DNA of 64,000 nucleotides, from positions 930,001-994,000 of the forward strand of contig NZ_CP006681.1 of the NCBI RefSeq assembly GCF_000565175.1. The letters run 5' to 3'. Each line of letters starts with the position of its first letter. Position 1 is the first letter of the stretch. Below the pieces are notes generated by a model that saw only the letters and a list, made by a program, of their open reading frames with translations, did not search any database and was not told the origin of the DNA. This document shows positions 55,457-64,000 of this stretch, in pieces. This DNA is from Spiroplasma culicicola AES-1. GTDB lineage: Bacteria; Bacillota_I; Bacilli_A; Mycoplasmatales; Mycoplasmataceae. The position numbers and the translations under genes were made by a program.

Positions 55457-56197
55457 TTGGATAAGTTTATTTCAGATAAGCTTTATATGGCCCTTGATGA
55501 AAGTGGAAAATTAAATTTAAATGATGTTGGTAATTACTTTATTGTTGGTGGATTTATGTACAGTGATAAAGACCTTGTAAAATCAACAATTAGAAGAATT
55601 GAAAACGAAATCAAGCTTAAATATAATATACCAAAAGATTATGAACTTAAAGGTAACAAGTCAAATGATATGGCTTGTGTTGAATTTATTAATAATATTT
55701 TTGATGAAATTGGAGATCAAATTAGACCAATTTTTTCAGTTGTTGCACGAGACGAATTAAATAAACATTTTACTGTCAATGAAATGTTAGCTTATGATTT
55801 TTTTGTAAACAACATTATCAATTTCTACTCTAAATTATTTGATTTTAATCAATATTGTAAAGATATTTATATCTTAATGGACGAAAGAAATCTTAAAAAA
55901 ACCGATTTAAACCAGTTAGAAAATTTGTTAAAAACTAATTTTATTGAAAAACCTTTTAATATTACAACTTATTATCTATCAAGTAAGTTAACTGATGTTA
56001 TTCGTTTTGCTGATATTTTAGATCACATTGTTTATACATTCTATAATAATCCAGATAGTGAAAAAAATAATTTATACCAAACAAAAATTAATAAATCAAT
56101 TCTAGAAAAACTAAAAAAAGGGACTATATATTATCCATTTAAAAAATCATACTTTAAAACATTAAAAGAAAGTGAGCAAAAAAATAATGCACAATAG
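55457..56197 (+). CDS. DUF3800 family protein
   Basis: 246 residues. The DUF3800 pattern is visible: first strand LYMALDESGKL (DESG motif), YFIVGGFMYSDKD, ELKGNKSND, IYILMDERNLKK and VIRFADILDHIV. The conserved Asp/Glu set suggests an RNase H-like metal-dependent fold; members occur next to phage and defence genes (known), but the activity is not established. TTG 55457 is the only start that keeps the first beta strand; the upstream GTG frame hits a stop. No tryptophan. It stands alone between terminators; neighbours are housekeeping genes. Confidence 0.78.
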   Translation: MDKFISDKLYMALDESGKLNLNDVGNYFIVGGFMYSDKDLVKSTIRRIENEIKLKYNIPKDYELKGNKSNDMACVEFINNIFDEIGDQIRPIFSVVARDELNKHFTVNEMLAYDFFVNNIINFYSKLFDFNQYCKDIYILMDERNLKKTDLNQLENLLKTNFIEKPFNITTYYLSSKLTDVIRFADILDHIVYTFYNNPDSEKNNLYQTKINKSILEKLKKGTIYYPFKKSYFKTLKESEQKNNAQ

Positions 56198-56210
56198 TGC
56201 ATTATTTTTT
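56179..56210. terminator. Bidirectional terminator overlapping the DUF3800 stop
   Basis: AAAAAATAATGCAC / GTGCATTATTTTTT with an AATA loop; it contains the DUF3800 stop and abuts the stop of the convergent gene at 56210. Confidence 0.85.
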
Positions 56211-56932
56211 TATACCATTCTTTGTTTGTTTGTATAAACATTTAAGCTTAGAATATCGTTAAATACTTCAACATTTACCAATAATCCTATAACTCCTGCG
56301 TTTACTTTTGATAATTTTACAACATCATGAACTCAACCATACTCTTCTACAAGAGCGTCATAATTGACAAAATGATCTAAACTCAAAATTTTATTGTGTT
56401 CCACTAAAATTTCTCTTGATTTAATTAGGATTTCATCAATACTTTCAAGGTTTGTAATAAATTTTACTTTGTCCATAATATTTGATAATTCTTGACTTTT
56501 TTTCAAACGATTTGGAAGTTGTTCATATTTTGAAATTAGATTTAATGCAATTGATAAGACTTTTCTTAAAGCAAATTTTTCATTAATTTGCCCTTCTGCT
56601 AATAAAAAGTTAACGTTTTTGAAAGCTTCTGCCAAACTTTCAATCGCTGTATTTGCAGAAGATAAAATAACTTCATTTTTTGCAAATATTTTTACATCAA
56701 AACTTTCATTTTCCAATTGCGCTTGATTTTCTTGTCTTAAGTTATTAATAATTGTTTCGGCTTTTTCAATTAATAAACTAAATTGTTCTGTTGATTCAAT
56801 TTCTTTAATTTCTTTTACATCAATATTAATTTTTATTTGTTGATCAAAAATCTTTCTTTCTTGTAGACATTCATTGTTATAGTATTCAATAATTTCTTCA
56901 AATGTTTTTTTAAAAATTCCCAATATATTCAT
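56210..56932 (-). CDS. Cytosolic helical protein of unknown function
   Basis: 240 residues, mostly helical and acidic, no signal or membrane segment; the last 40 residues look beta-like (AGVIGLLVNVEVFNDILSLN). No family recognised. It lies 10 bp after the tyrS stop, so it is the last gene of the tyrS unit. One TGA tryptophan (EEYGWVHD). Confidence 0.75.
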
Positions 56933-56942
56933 CCTAATTCAC

Positions 56943-58187
56943 CTAACTACATTTTACACTAAAATACTTACGTTTACCCTTTTTAACAATTATTGTTTGG
57001 TCAAATGAAATAAATGATTTATCTATTAAATCTTCTTCTGTAAAATCATTTTTATTCATAATTGTAATTGCTTTATCACGAATTAATTCTCTTGCTTCAC
57101 GATTTGATGAAGCAATTGCTGATTGAACTAAAAACTCTACTATATTTGTTAATAAATGAGCTTGTGATTGAGGCAATGCATTTGCAATTGCCTTTAAATC
57201 ACTTTGCTCTAATTGATTTAAATTACCATTAAAGAATGCTTCTGTTACTTGTAATGCTTTTTGATAACCACTTTCACCATGAACTCAAGTTGTAATAACT
57301 TGGGCTAATTTTTTTTGTCCCACTCTTTTGAATGGTTCTTTTTGATGTTCTTCTAAAATTATTTTAATTTCTTCAATGGATAAAGTTGTTAAAAAATTAA
57401 ATAACTTTTCAAGCTCTTCATCTTCTTGATTTACAAAAAATTGATAGAATTCATATTCACTAGTTTTTGATGCATCTAATCAAATTGCACCAGATTCAGT
57501 TTTTCCAAATTTAACTCCATCTTTTTTTGTCAGTAAATTCATAGTAATTCCACAAGCTTTTGATTCTTCTCTTCCTAATTTAGAAGCAATGTAATCAATT
57601 CCACTTGTAATATTTCCTCATTGGTCTGAACCCCCAATTTGAACATGACAATTACTATTTGTATAAAGTTTAAAAAAGTCATAACCTTGTAACATTGTGT
57701 ATGAAAACTCAGTAATACTTAAACCTTTTTCAATTCTTGAAGCAATATTTTCTTTTGCTAATAAATATGCTAAATTAAAATCTTTTCCAATATCTCTTAA
57801 AAAATCAACTAGTGACATTGTATTTAGTCATTCACCATTATTGACAATTTCAACATCAGGTACTAATTTTTTAATTTGATGTGCAATTGCTTTAACGTTT
57901 TGATCCACTTCATCTAAACTTAATAATTTTCTTTCTTGTGCTTTAAAACTTGGATCTCCAATCATCCCAGTTCCTCCACCAATAATTGCAATTGGAGCAA
58001 AACCAAATTCTCCAAATCTTTTTAAGTTAATAATTTGAATTAAGTGTCCAATATGAAGTGAATCTGCAGTTGGGTCAAATCCACAATATACTCCAGCTCC
58101 ACTTTCTTGTGCCAAATTAATTTTATTTTCATTTGTGAATTGCTTTAAAAGACTGCGATCTTTTAATTCATCAAGAATGTGTTTCAT
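56943..58187 (-). CDS. tyrS: Tyrosyl-tRNA synthetase
   Basis: Class I synthetase that charges tRNA-Tyr. 414 residues. [14 protein letters not shown] (HIGH motif), [31 protein letters not shown] and KFGKTESG (KMSKS equivalent) are intact; a C-terminal S4-like RNA-binding domain ends it. TGA codes the Trp of SDQWGN and others. The upstream ytxH-like stop codon is one base from its ATG. Confidence 0.97.
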
Positions 58188-58188
58188 A

Positions 58189-58686
58189 TTATTTCTCCTT
58201 ATTAATTTTTACTGCTTTTTTTGAATCACCTAGAACTTGAATGTCATCACTCATATTAATTGAGACATCTTTTACTTGTGAATAAACAACATCAGCTTTA
58301 TCAATTACTCCAACAGTTATTACTGCTAAATCCTTGGCAATTGCTTTAACATTATCTGATTTTGCAACTTCTTTTCCAATTTTAACTGACATTTGACCAA
58401 TTTTTTGTAATGCTTTATATGCCATTTCCTTAGTTTTGGCTGCATCTAATTCATCACTTGCTTGTTTTACACTATCTAATTTCATTTCAATACTTGCAAT
58501 AACTTCATCACTTTCATTTCCTTGTGATTTTTCTCATACTTCATCAATTGTTGAAATAAACTTTTTAATTTGAGGACGATATTTTTTTAAATAATCCACA
58601 AAATCCGCTCTAATTTCAATACCTTTTTTTGGAGCTAGCATCATACCCAAAAGTACTCATCCAGCAAGTTTTACCATTTTAAACAT
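58189..58686 (-). CDS. YtxH-like membrane-associated protein
   Basis: 165 residues. N-terminal hydrophobic stretch with the YtxH pattern (MVKLAGWVLLGMMLAPKKGIEIR), followed by a helical, charged body. YtxH-domain proteins of Bacillus lie with YtxG (DUF948) as here; function unknown, linked to general stress in Bacillus. AAAGGAA precedes the ATG. Coupled to tyrS downstream. Confidence 0.72.
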
Positions 58687-58704
58687 AATAAAAATTCCTT
58701 TCTT

Positions 58705-59055
58705 CTAGTCTTCTGAGTTTGCAAAATCTCTTAATTTTTCAACCATTTTATAAACAATATCTTTATTTTTAGTTGCAACTTTTACTCATGATTTTACATT
58801 TCTTTTTGCAAAGGCATCAAAAATATCAATATAATTTGATACTCTTGCAACTGTATCAACTGTTGCATTTAACATTTCTGATTTATATGTTAAATCCTCA
58901 AAGAAATAATCGACTTTCTTTGCAGCTACTCCAACTTTTCTTAAAGTAATAATTGAATACAGTGTTAATAAAATTGCTAAAACTAATAGAATAATAATTA
59001 AAACTGTTTGTGTAGTTTGCAAACCATCACTTGCAAGTAAATTCATGTTATACAT
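58705..59055 (-). CDS. DUF948/YtxG-like membrane protein
   Basis: 116 residues with one N-terminal membrane helix (about 14-36, TVLIIILLVLAILLTLYSII) followed by an amphipathic helical tail. This and the YtxH-like gene downstream match the Bacillus ytxG-ytxH pair. ATG 59055 is chosen after AAGGGGAC; a start at 59100 would lie upstream of that site. One TGA tryptophan (SWVKVATK). Confidence 0.7.
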
Positions 59056-59130
59056 TGTATTTGTCCCCTTTTTTAAATCATTTTGATTATACAATAGCAT
59101 ATCTTAAAAATTAAGTATTTTAATAAATAA

Positions 59131-59153
59131 AAAATAACCAATTTTATTGGTCA
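59131..59153 (-). terminator. Terminator at the end of the 59144-59872 gene
   Basis: ACCAAT / ATTGGT stem with T-rich tail on the minus strand, overlapping the stop codon. The ytxG-like gene then starts its own unit. Confidence 0.55.
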
Positions 59154-59872
59154 TCTTCATGATCTTTAATTCTTTCTTCTCAAGAACGAGTTTTTTTTCT
59201 TTCTTGTAAACCTGCATTTTTATCTGGTTGAACAAATTCTGAATCTTCAACATGATTCTGTCAATTAAATCCCCCATCATAACCTTTTTCTCTCATAGCC
59301 ATAAGTTTTCGTGCTCTTTCAGTTTCTGCATTATAAGCATTACTATAAATTTGTTTTCTTCTATCTTTTAAAGTCATATTTATATCATAATTACTATTTA
59401 CAACTTTAATGTTTTCGTGAATTTCTTTTAATTGATCTACATAGTTATCTTTAAGTTCAATTGTTTTTTCAATATCTTCTTGATCAACATCTTTTTCAAT
59501 CATCTGGTTAATTTTCTTAGTAGTTTTTTTAACCATTTTACTAATTTTATAACCTTCTTTAATTAATTGTTTTTCCAATTTAGAATTAGCTTTTTCTTTT
59601 TCTTTTAAATCACTTTTAACTTCACTAAAAGTTTTTTGAATTTCTGTTTTTTCTTCTGAACTAAATGGTAAATTTTTATGTTTTCTTGGTTTAATTATGC
59701 TTTCATCAGTTTTTTTAACAATTTCAACTTCTTGATTATCTTTACGTTTTGGAATGAAGTATTGCTGACTTGCAGCACTATTGCCCATCAATTCTTCACT
59801 TCTTTTAATTTCATCAAGACGTTTTTTAGCAAGATCACTTAATAAATTTTGATTCTCTTTTGATTGCGACAT
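59144..59872 (-). CDS. Charged coiled-coil protein of unknown function (1)
   Basis: 242 residues, no signal or membrane helix. Very rich in Lys and Glu, with predicted coiled coil at about 75-165 and a final segment WEERIKDHEDD. No family recognised. It follows the similar protein at 59890-60897 by 17 bp and starts with a related style of basic, Gln/Ser-rich N-terminus. They may act together as scaffold proteins. Confidence 0.75.
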
Positions 59873-59889
59873 AATTTCACCTAATTTCT

Positions 59890-60897
59890 TTATTTTGTTT
59901 TTCTTCTTGAAGTTATTAATCCTGGTTCTTTACTTTTAGTATTACTTGTTTTTGTTGATCTTCTTCTTGGTATTAAAATAGAATCATCAGTTGGTGTTAC
60001 TTTATTTCTTGAACTATTAATAAATATTTCAATTTCTTTTAACTTATCTTCTAAGAAATGTTCACGCTCTGCTTCGTCTACAAATGTTTTGGTTTCTATT
60101 TCTAAAATGCTTAATTCAGTTTCTTTTTCTAATTTTTGGCTTCTTAAATCTTTTAAAACCATAATACGATCTTTAATAGTATATTCAAGTTCTTCAAGTT
60201 TTGCAGATTTTTTCTTTTTTGCAAGATAAACATTTGCTTCATCAGCTTCACGTTTTTCTTGAGCATCTTGTGCTTTTTGTCTTGCTTTTTCTAACTCAGT
60301 TTCAGGTGTTGAAAGTGAATTTGCCATACTTTCACGTCTTTCTTGGGCTTCTCTTGAAAGACGTAATTTTCTTTGAATTTCTGTTTCAAAATGTTTTTTA
60401 GTAATATTTTTACTATGAAATTCTTTTGCTCTTTGAGCATAACTCATAGTCTTGTCAGACTTTGACAAATCAGTATATAAGTTACTATCAACTCCACCAG
60501 TTCTTTTCAATTCTTCAATTTTTGCAAGTTTTGCAATAACTGGATCATTTTCCAAAATTTCATTTTGTAAAATAGTTGATTTTTGTCTAGCCCCACTTAT
60601 TATTGACCCCAAAGGACCTTTAATTTCTGGTTCTGCAGATTTGCCAATCCTAGCTCGTAATTCTTGCAATTTATTGCTAACTTCATGAGTAGTTGCTGAA
60701 TCATCAATTTCAGGTAAATATTCACGTGCAATTTGTTCAATACTTGGAGCAGGCTTATCAGGTGAATCTGAAAAAACTGGTTCAAGATTTAAAATGGGAT
60801 CATCATTATATGCTCAGTGATTGGGAACGCGATCTTCTTCTTGACGCTGAAAATCACTACGTTCTTTAGTTTTAAATTTCTTTTTAAAAACTGCCAT
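59890..60897 (-). CDS. Charged coiled-coil protein of unknown function (2)
   Basis: 335 residues, cytosolic. N-terminal 100 residues are low in structure and Pro/Asp-rich; a long coiled coil covers about 165-300 (EKARQKAQDAQEKREADEAN, then LEYTIKDRIMVLKDLRSQKL); the tail is Arg/Lys/Ser-rich (RRRSTKTSNTKSKEPGL). No family recognised. In Bacillus the gene after ytpR in this region codes for a DNA translocase (ytpS) and then murC; here these two coiled-coil genes fill the space. Confidence 0.75.
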
Positions 60898-60922
60898 AAA
60901 AAATAATCCCCCTAACTTTTAC

Positions 60923-61963
60923 TTAATAATATTTTATACTTTTTATTCTGTTTGAAGTTATATTTTGTCTACCAACTTTTGATTGTGGTTTTCCATCCAC
61001 CATTACTAAATCTCCTGTAAAACCAATTTTATTACGTGTTAATGCTTCACCAACACCATAAATATCTACAGGAGTTTCTTCAGCTTCAAAAGCTTTAATT
61101 TTCTCTTCATTAAAGCCTGAAGAAACGATAATTTTGACATGATTAAATCCATTTTCATCTAATTTACTACGTAATAATTTAATTAGTTGAGGATTTACTC
61201 CATTTAGTTGATTGTCAATATTTTCTTGATTTTGTAAAGATTTATCTACTAATGCTTTTGAAGTATCAATTCTTACTGCAAAGAGTTCATTTTTAAACTC
61301 TTGAGCTACTTTTAAAGAATCAGTTACACAATCATTATTATAATCTGTTAATACTATCAATTTATTATTTGGAAAACACTCTTTATAAGCATATGCAGCT
61401 TTAATAATATCTCCATTAAAACTTGCAATTAAAGCATGAGGCATTGTTCCTTGTAAATCTGGAGTAATTTCTAAATACTCAAAACTTGCTTCTGTAACTA
61501 AATTATCAATACCCCCAATTGTTGAAGCATAACCATCAATTGGTTGAGTTAAAAAATAATCCATTCTATCATTCATATTTAATACTAATTTTTGATTTGC
61601 TGCTTTTTTTAATTTATAAGCATTTGTCGCCACTGTTGAAGCTCTTGATAAAATTCCATCAAATAAACCTTCAAAATGAGCAAAGTCTATAAATTTTCCA
61701 GTGATTTTTAAAACTGGCTCATTTGGTTGTGCAATTTCACCATCTTCTAATGCTTCAACTGATAAAGTTTTAACCCCACTTTGTTTTAAAATTTCACAAA
61801 TAACTGCAATCCCACATACTACAGTGTCAGTATTTCTTTGAAATCATTGCATTGTCACAATTTGATCTGGGTTAAATTTATTTATTATAGTTCTTGTTTT
61901 TTTAAAATAGTCTGCAGCATAATAGTTATCAAATATTTTTTGACTAATTGAGAATTTATTCAT
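60923..61963 (-). CDS. pncB: Nicotinate phosphoribosyltransferase
   Basis: Makes nicotinate mononucleotide, the entry step of NAD salvage. 346 residues. Family features seen: DYFKKTRTIINKFNPDQIVTMQWFQR near the start (substrate site), HFEGLFDGILSRASTVATNAY, SFNGD and the FGVGEALTRN-type motif VDIYGVGEALTRN. A TGA tryptophan (MQWFQR). Its ATG overlaps the stop of the ytpR-like gene (TAATG). Confidence 0.92.
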
Positions 61964-62541
61964 TAAATTACCTCTCAAATTCTTTTTCCAATTAAAGCAT
62001 CATTTGCTTCAATTTCAATAATGCCTTGATTATCAAAAATATGACCAATATTTAGCTCTTTACCGCTGCACAGCATTCCAAATGAATCATGACCTTTTAA
62101 TTTTCCAGGATTGATTTGCATTCCATTAGGCATAAATGAACCAACAGTTGCAAGAACAGTTAACAACTCTTGTCTTACGTTTTTGGCTCCACATACTATT
62201 TGTAATTCATTTTGTCCATCAAATACTTTGCACAATGATAAGTGTGTACCTTCAATTGGACTACATTCTACTACTTTTGCAATTATAAACTGTGCTTCAT
62301 TTTCTTTTAAATCAAAATATGGTTTTAAGGTTTCTATTGCATAAGCACTTAAGTGCACATCTTCTAAGTAATAAGTTTTTGATTTATCTATATCTGGATT
62401 AACAATATTGGCACCAATTATTTGTTCATTATTATATAAAAGAGTTATGTTATCAATGGTTTTTGTTTGATTGACTATACTATTAGTTCAATTTATAACT
62501 AATGTATCAAATTGTTTTACATAATTTACAAAAAATTTCAT
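61963..62541 (-). CDS. ytpR: YtpR family tRNA-binding domain protein
   Basis: 192 residues. The OB-fold tRNA-binding (EMAP/PheT-N) domain is at about 85-180: VVECSPIEGTHLSLCKVFDG, IVCGAKNVRQ, MPNGMQINPGKLKGHDSFGMLCSGKEL. The N-terminal 60 residues are the YtpR-specific part. Stand-alone tRNA-binding protein of unknown target. In Bacillus ytpR lies near ytxG-ytxH, as here. AAGGAG precedes the ATG. Confidence 0.9.
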
Positions 62542-62757
62542 TATTGTTTTCTCCTTAAAAAAATACTTGGAATAATTTCAAAACAATTATATAATAAAAA
62601 AGTCTTTTATATAAAGATGCAATGAAATATTTTTGATTGCACGACTGTGCTTTTTTAATTTCAAATTAAAAAATGCAATTGTATTAATGAATACACTAAA
62701 AGATAAATATGCAACAAGTTATTTTTTTAATTTGTAACAAACGAAGGGAGCATAATA
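62542..62757. promoter_or_regulatory. Divergent intergenic region with two hairpins
   Basis: Between the divergent ytpR-like and degV genes. A minus-strand TATATAATT serves ytpR. On the plus strand a short hairpin GCAC-GACT-GTGC with a T run (62638-62657) and an AAATTAAAAAA palindrome (62652-62674) lie upstream of degV; these could be an attenuator. No ORF or known riboswitch is seen. Confidence 0.4.
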
Positions 62758-63591
62758 ATGAAAATAGCAGTTATTATCGATTCATCAGCAGGAATTAAAG
62801 ATACACAAAATTATAAGAATTTACATTTAGTACCTTTGATGATTACACAAGAAAGTGGAGAACAGATTAGTGATGATCAAGATTTATCATTCGATGAATT
62901 TTATCAATTAAATGATAGTCAATTATTAAAAACTTCACAATCAGTGCCAGGAGTTATGATGAATAAATGAGATGAATTACTTAAAGATTATGATCAAGTA
63001 ATTTGTTTACTACTTTCAAAGGGACTTTCAGGTCAATTTAATACTTTTAGAATGTTTTCACAAGAAGATGAATATAAAGGTAAAGTATTTGTAATTGATA
63101 CAAACGGGGTAAGTATCATTTTAAAACAACAAATTTTAGAAACTTTAGAATTAATTGAACAAGGAAAAAAGGCAGAAGAAATTCAAACAATTATTGAATC
63201 AAAAAATCAATCATTTAATTGTTTTATCATCCCAAAATCTTTAACACAATTAGTTCGTGGAGGAAGAATCTCAAAAGCAGCTGCAGGGTTAGCAAAGATT
63301 TTAAAAATTACACCAATTTTAAAATATAATGGTGAAATTGATAAAGAAGACAAAACAAGAACATTTAAAAAAGCAATAGAACAAGCAATAAATACTTTAG
63401 AACAAAAAACAAAAAGTAATAATAAACAAATGGATCTTTCATATTCAAGAGCTGATGATGAAGTTATTGAATTAGTTAAAGAATGTATCATTGCAAAAGG
63501 TTATGAAATAAGATTGATTGAAGACATGCCAAATACAATTACTTGTCATACAGGTAGAGAAACTTTTGCAATTGCTTTGTGAGAAAATTAA
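62758..63591 (+). CDS. DegV/FakB family fatty acid-binding protein (1)
   Basis: 277 residues. Binds a fatty acid and presents it to FakA for phosphorylation (role known for FakB proteins). Family motifs: VIIDSSAGI, LKTSQSVPGV (TSQPS-like), LLSKGLSGQFN, VIDTNGVS, RGGRISKAAAGLAKIL and the ending TCHTGRETFAIAL. Trp codons are TGA. GAAGGGAG is the ribosome site. It is followed by a second, divergent paralogue. Confidence 0.92.
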
Positions 63592-63633
63592 TAAAATAGA
63601 TATATAATAATAAATGAAAATGAGGCGATTAAT

Positions 63634-64000
63634 ATGAAAATAGGACTATTATTTGACAGTTCATCAGGGTTAACAACTGAACAAATTAAAGGAACAAACA
63701 TTGATGTAATACCTTTACACGTAATATTTGATGGTGAAGCAGACTTTTTAGATACACCAGAAAATCATCAAAAATATGAAACATATAAAGCAATTGATGG
63801 AGGTAAAAGAGTCACAACAAGTATGGCTTCTCCAGGAGAAGTTAGTGAAAAATATGACACATTATTAAAACAATACAATCACATTATTTGTGTTACAATT
63901 AGTCCAAACTTATCTGGAATGTATCAAACAGCTGTAATGGTTGCAAACGATGATGAATATAAAGGTAAAGTAACAGTATTGAAACATGCACTTGCGGCAA
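63634..64000 (+). CDS. DegV/FakB family fatty acid-binding protein (2), cut by window edge
   Basis: 122 codons visible, C-terminus beyond the right edge. LLFDSSSGLTTEQ, VTTSMASPGEV (TSxxS motif) and VTISPNLSGMYQ align with DegV1; sequence differs enough to suggest a different acyl-chain preference. GAGGCG is the ribosome site. Confidence 0.88.
   Translation, partial: MKIGLLFDSSSGLTTEQIKGTNIDVIPLHVIFDGEADFLDTPENHQKYETYKAIDGGKRVTTSMASPGEVSEKYDTLLKQYNHIICVTISPNLSGMYQTAVMVANDDEYKGKVTVLKHALAA

Noticed and set aside
1-64000. Apparent frameshifts and pseudogenes from many split ORFs
   Set aside because: The breaks are TGA codons at conserved tryptophans; all frames are continuous with UGA as Trp, so none of these genes is broken.

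Overview
The window is a gene-dense, very AT-rich chromosome segment that uses UGA as tryptophan: nearly every conserved enzyme has in-frame TGA codons at tryptophan positions, and all make full-length proteins under genetic code 4. With the gene repertoire (RNase J, FakA/DegV fatty-acid kinase parts, ThiI, DnaB/DnaI loader proteins, PknB/PrpC) this points to a mollicute of the Spiroplasma group, most likely Mesoplasma or Entomoplasma. I see no insertion sequence, prophage or CRISPR array.

Left part (1-23500, mostly minus strand): this is the ancestral Bacillus-type cluster read right to left: rsmD, gmk, rsmB, rlmN, prpC, pknB, rsgA, rpe, thiN, tRNA-Leu, an Asp23-like gene, fakA, rpmB (plus strand), plsX, rnc, smc, then a PstS-like binding protein cut by the left edge. 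Lineage-specific genes are inserted in it: a 799-residue surface protein between rsmB and rlmN, and a giant FtsX-type permease plus a 13-cysteine mini-protein between rpmB and plsX.

Middle (23500-45200): plus-strand def, rnjA, an amino-acid permease, two envelope proteins of unknown role and glyA. Then come unknown membrane and repeat proteins, a VOC protein, pgk, an orphan Panacea (DUF4065) gene, gap, and the replication/repair block dnaI, dnaB, mutM, polA, dnaE. Upstream of dnaE lies a candidate small RNA with its own promoter, terminator and an exposed CCUCC loop.

Right part (45400-64000): a J-domain protein, thiI, an EzrA-like protein and rpsD with a structured leader (same order as Bacillus rpsD-ezrA-thiI); a secreted protein; a second FtsX-type permease; a short-chain dehydrogenase; pgsA; a DUF3800 gene; tyrS; YtxH/YtxG-like proteins; two coiled-coil proteins; pncB; a YtpR-like tRNA-binding protein; and two DegV/FakB-like fatty-acid-binding proteins, the last cut by the right edge.

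How the genes fit together: FakA with the DegV proteins, PlsX and PgsA form a fatty-acid to phospholipid route. PknB/PrpC form a reversible Ser/Thr phosphorylation pair. DnaB/DnaI/PolA/DnaE/MutM serve replication and repair. Many terminator hairpins fold back over the stop codon of the gene they end, a mark of compaction. The most interesting items are the candidate small RNA near 45210-45320, the orphan Panacea gene, the 5' leader motif it shares with the 799-residue surface protein, the A17 tract in the large permease promoter, and the cysteine-ladder protein.
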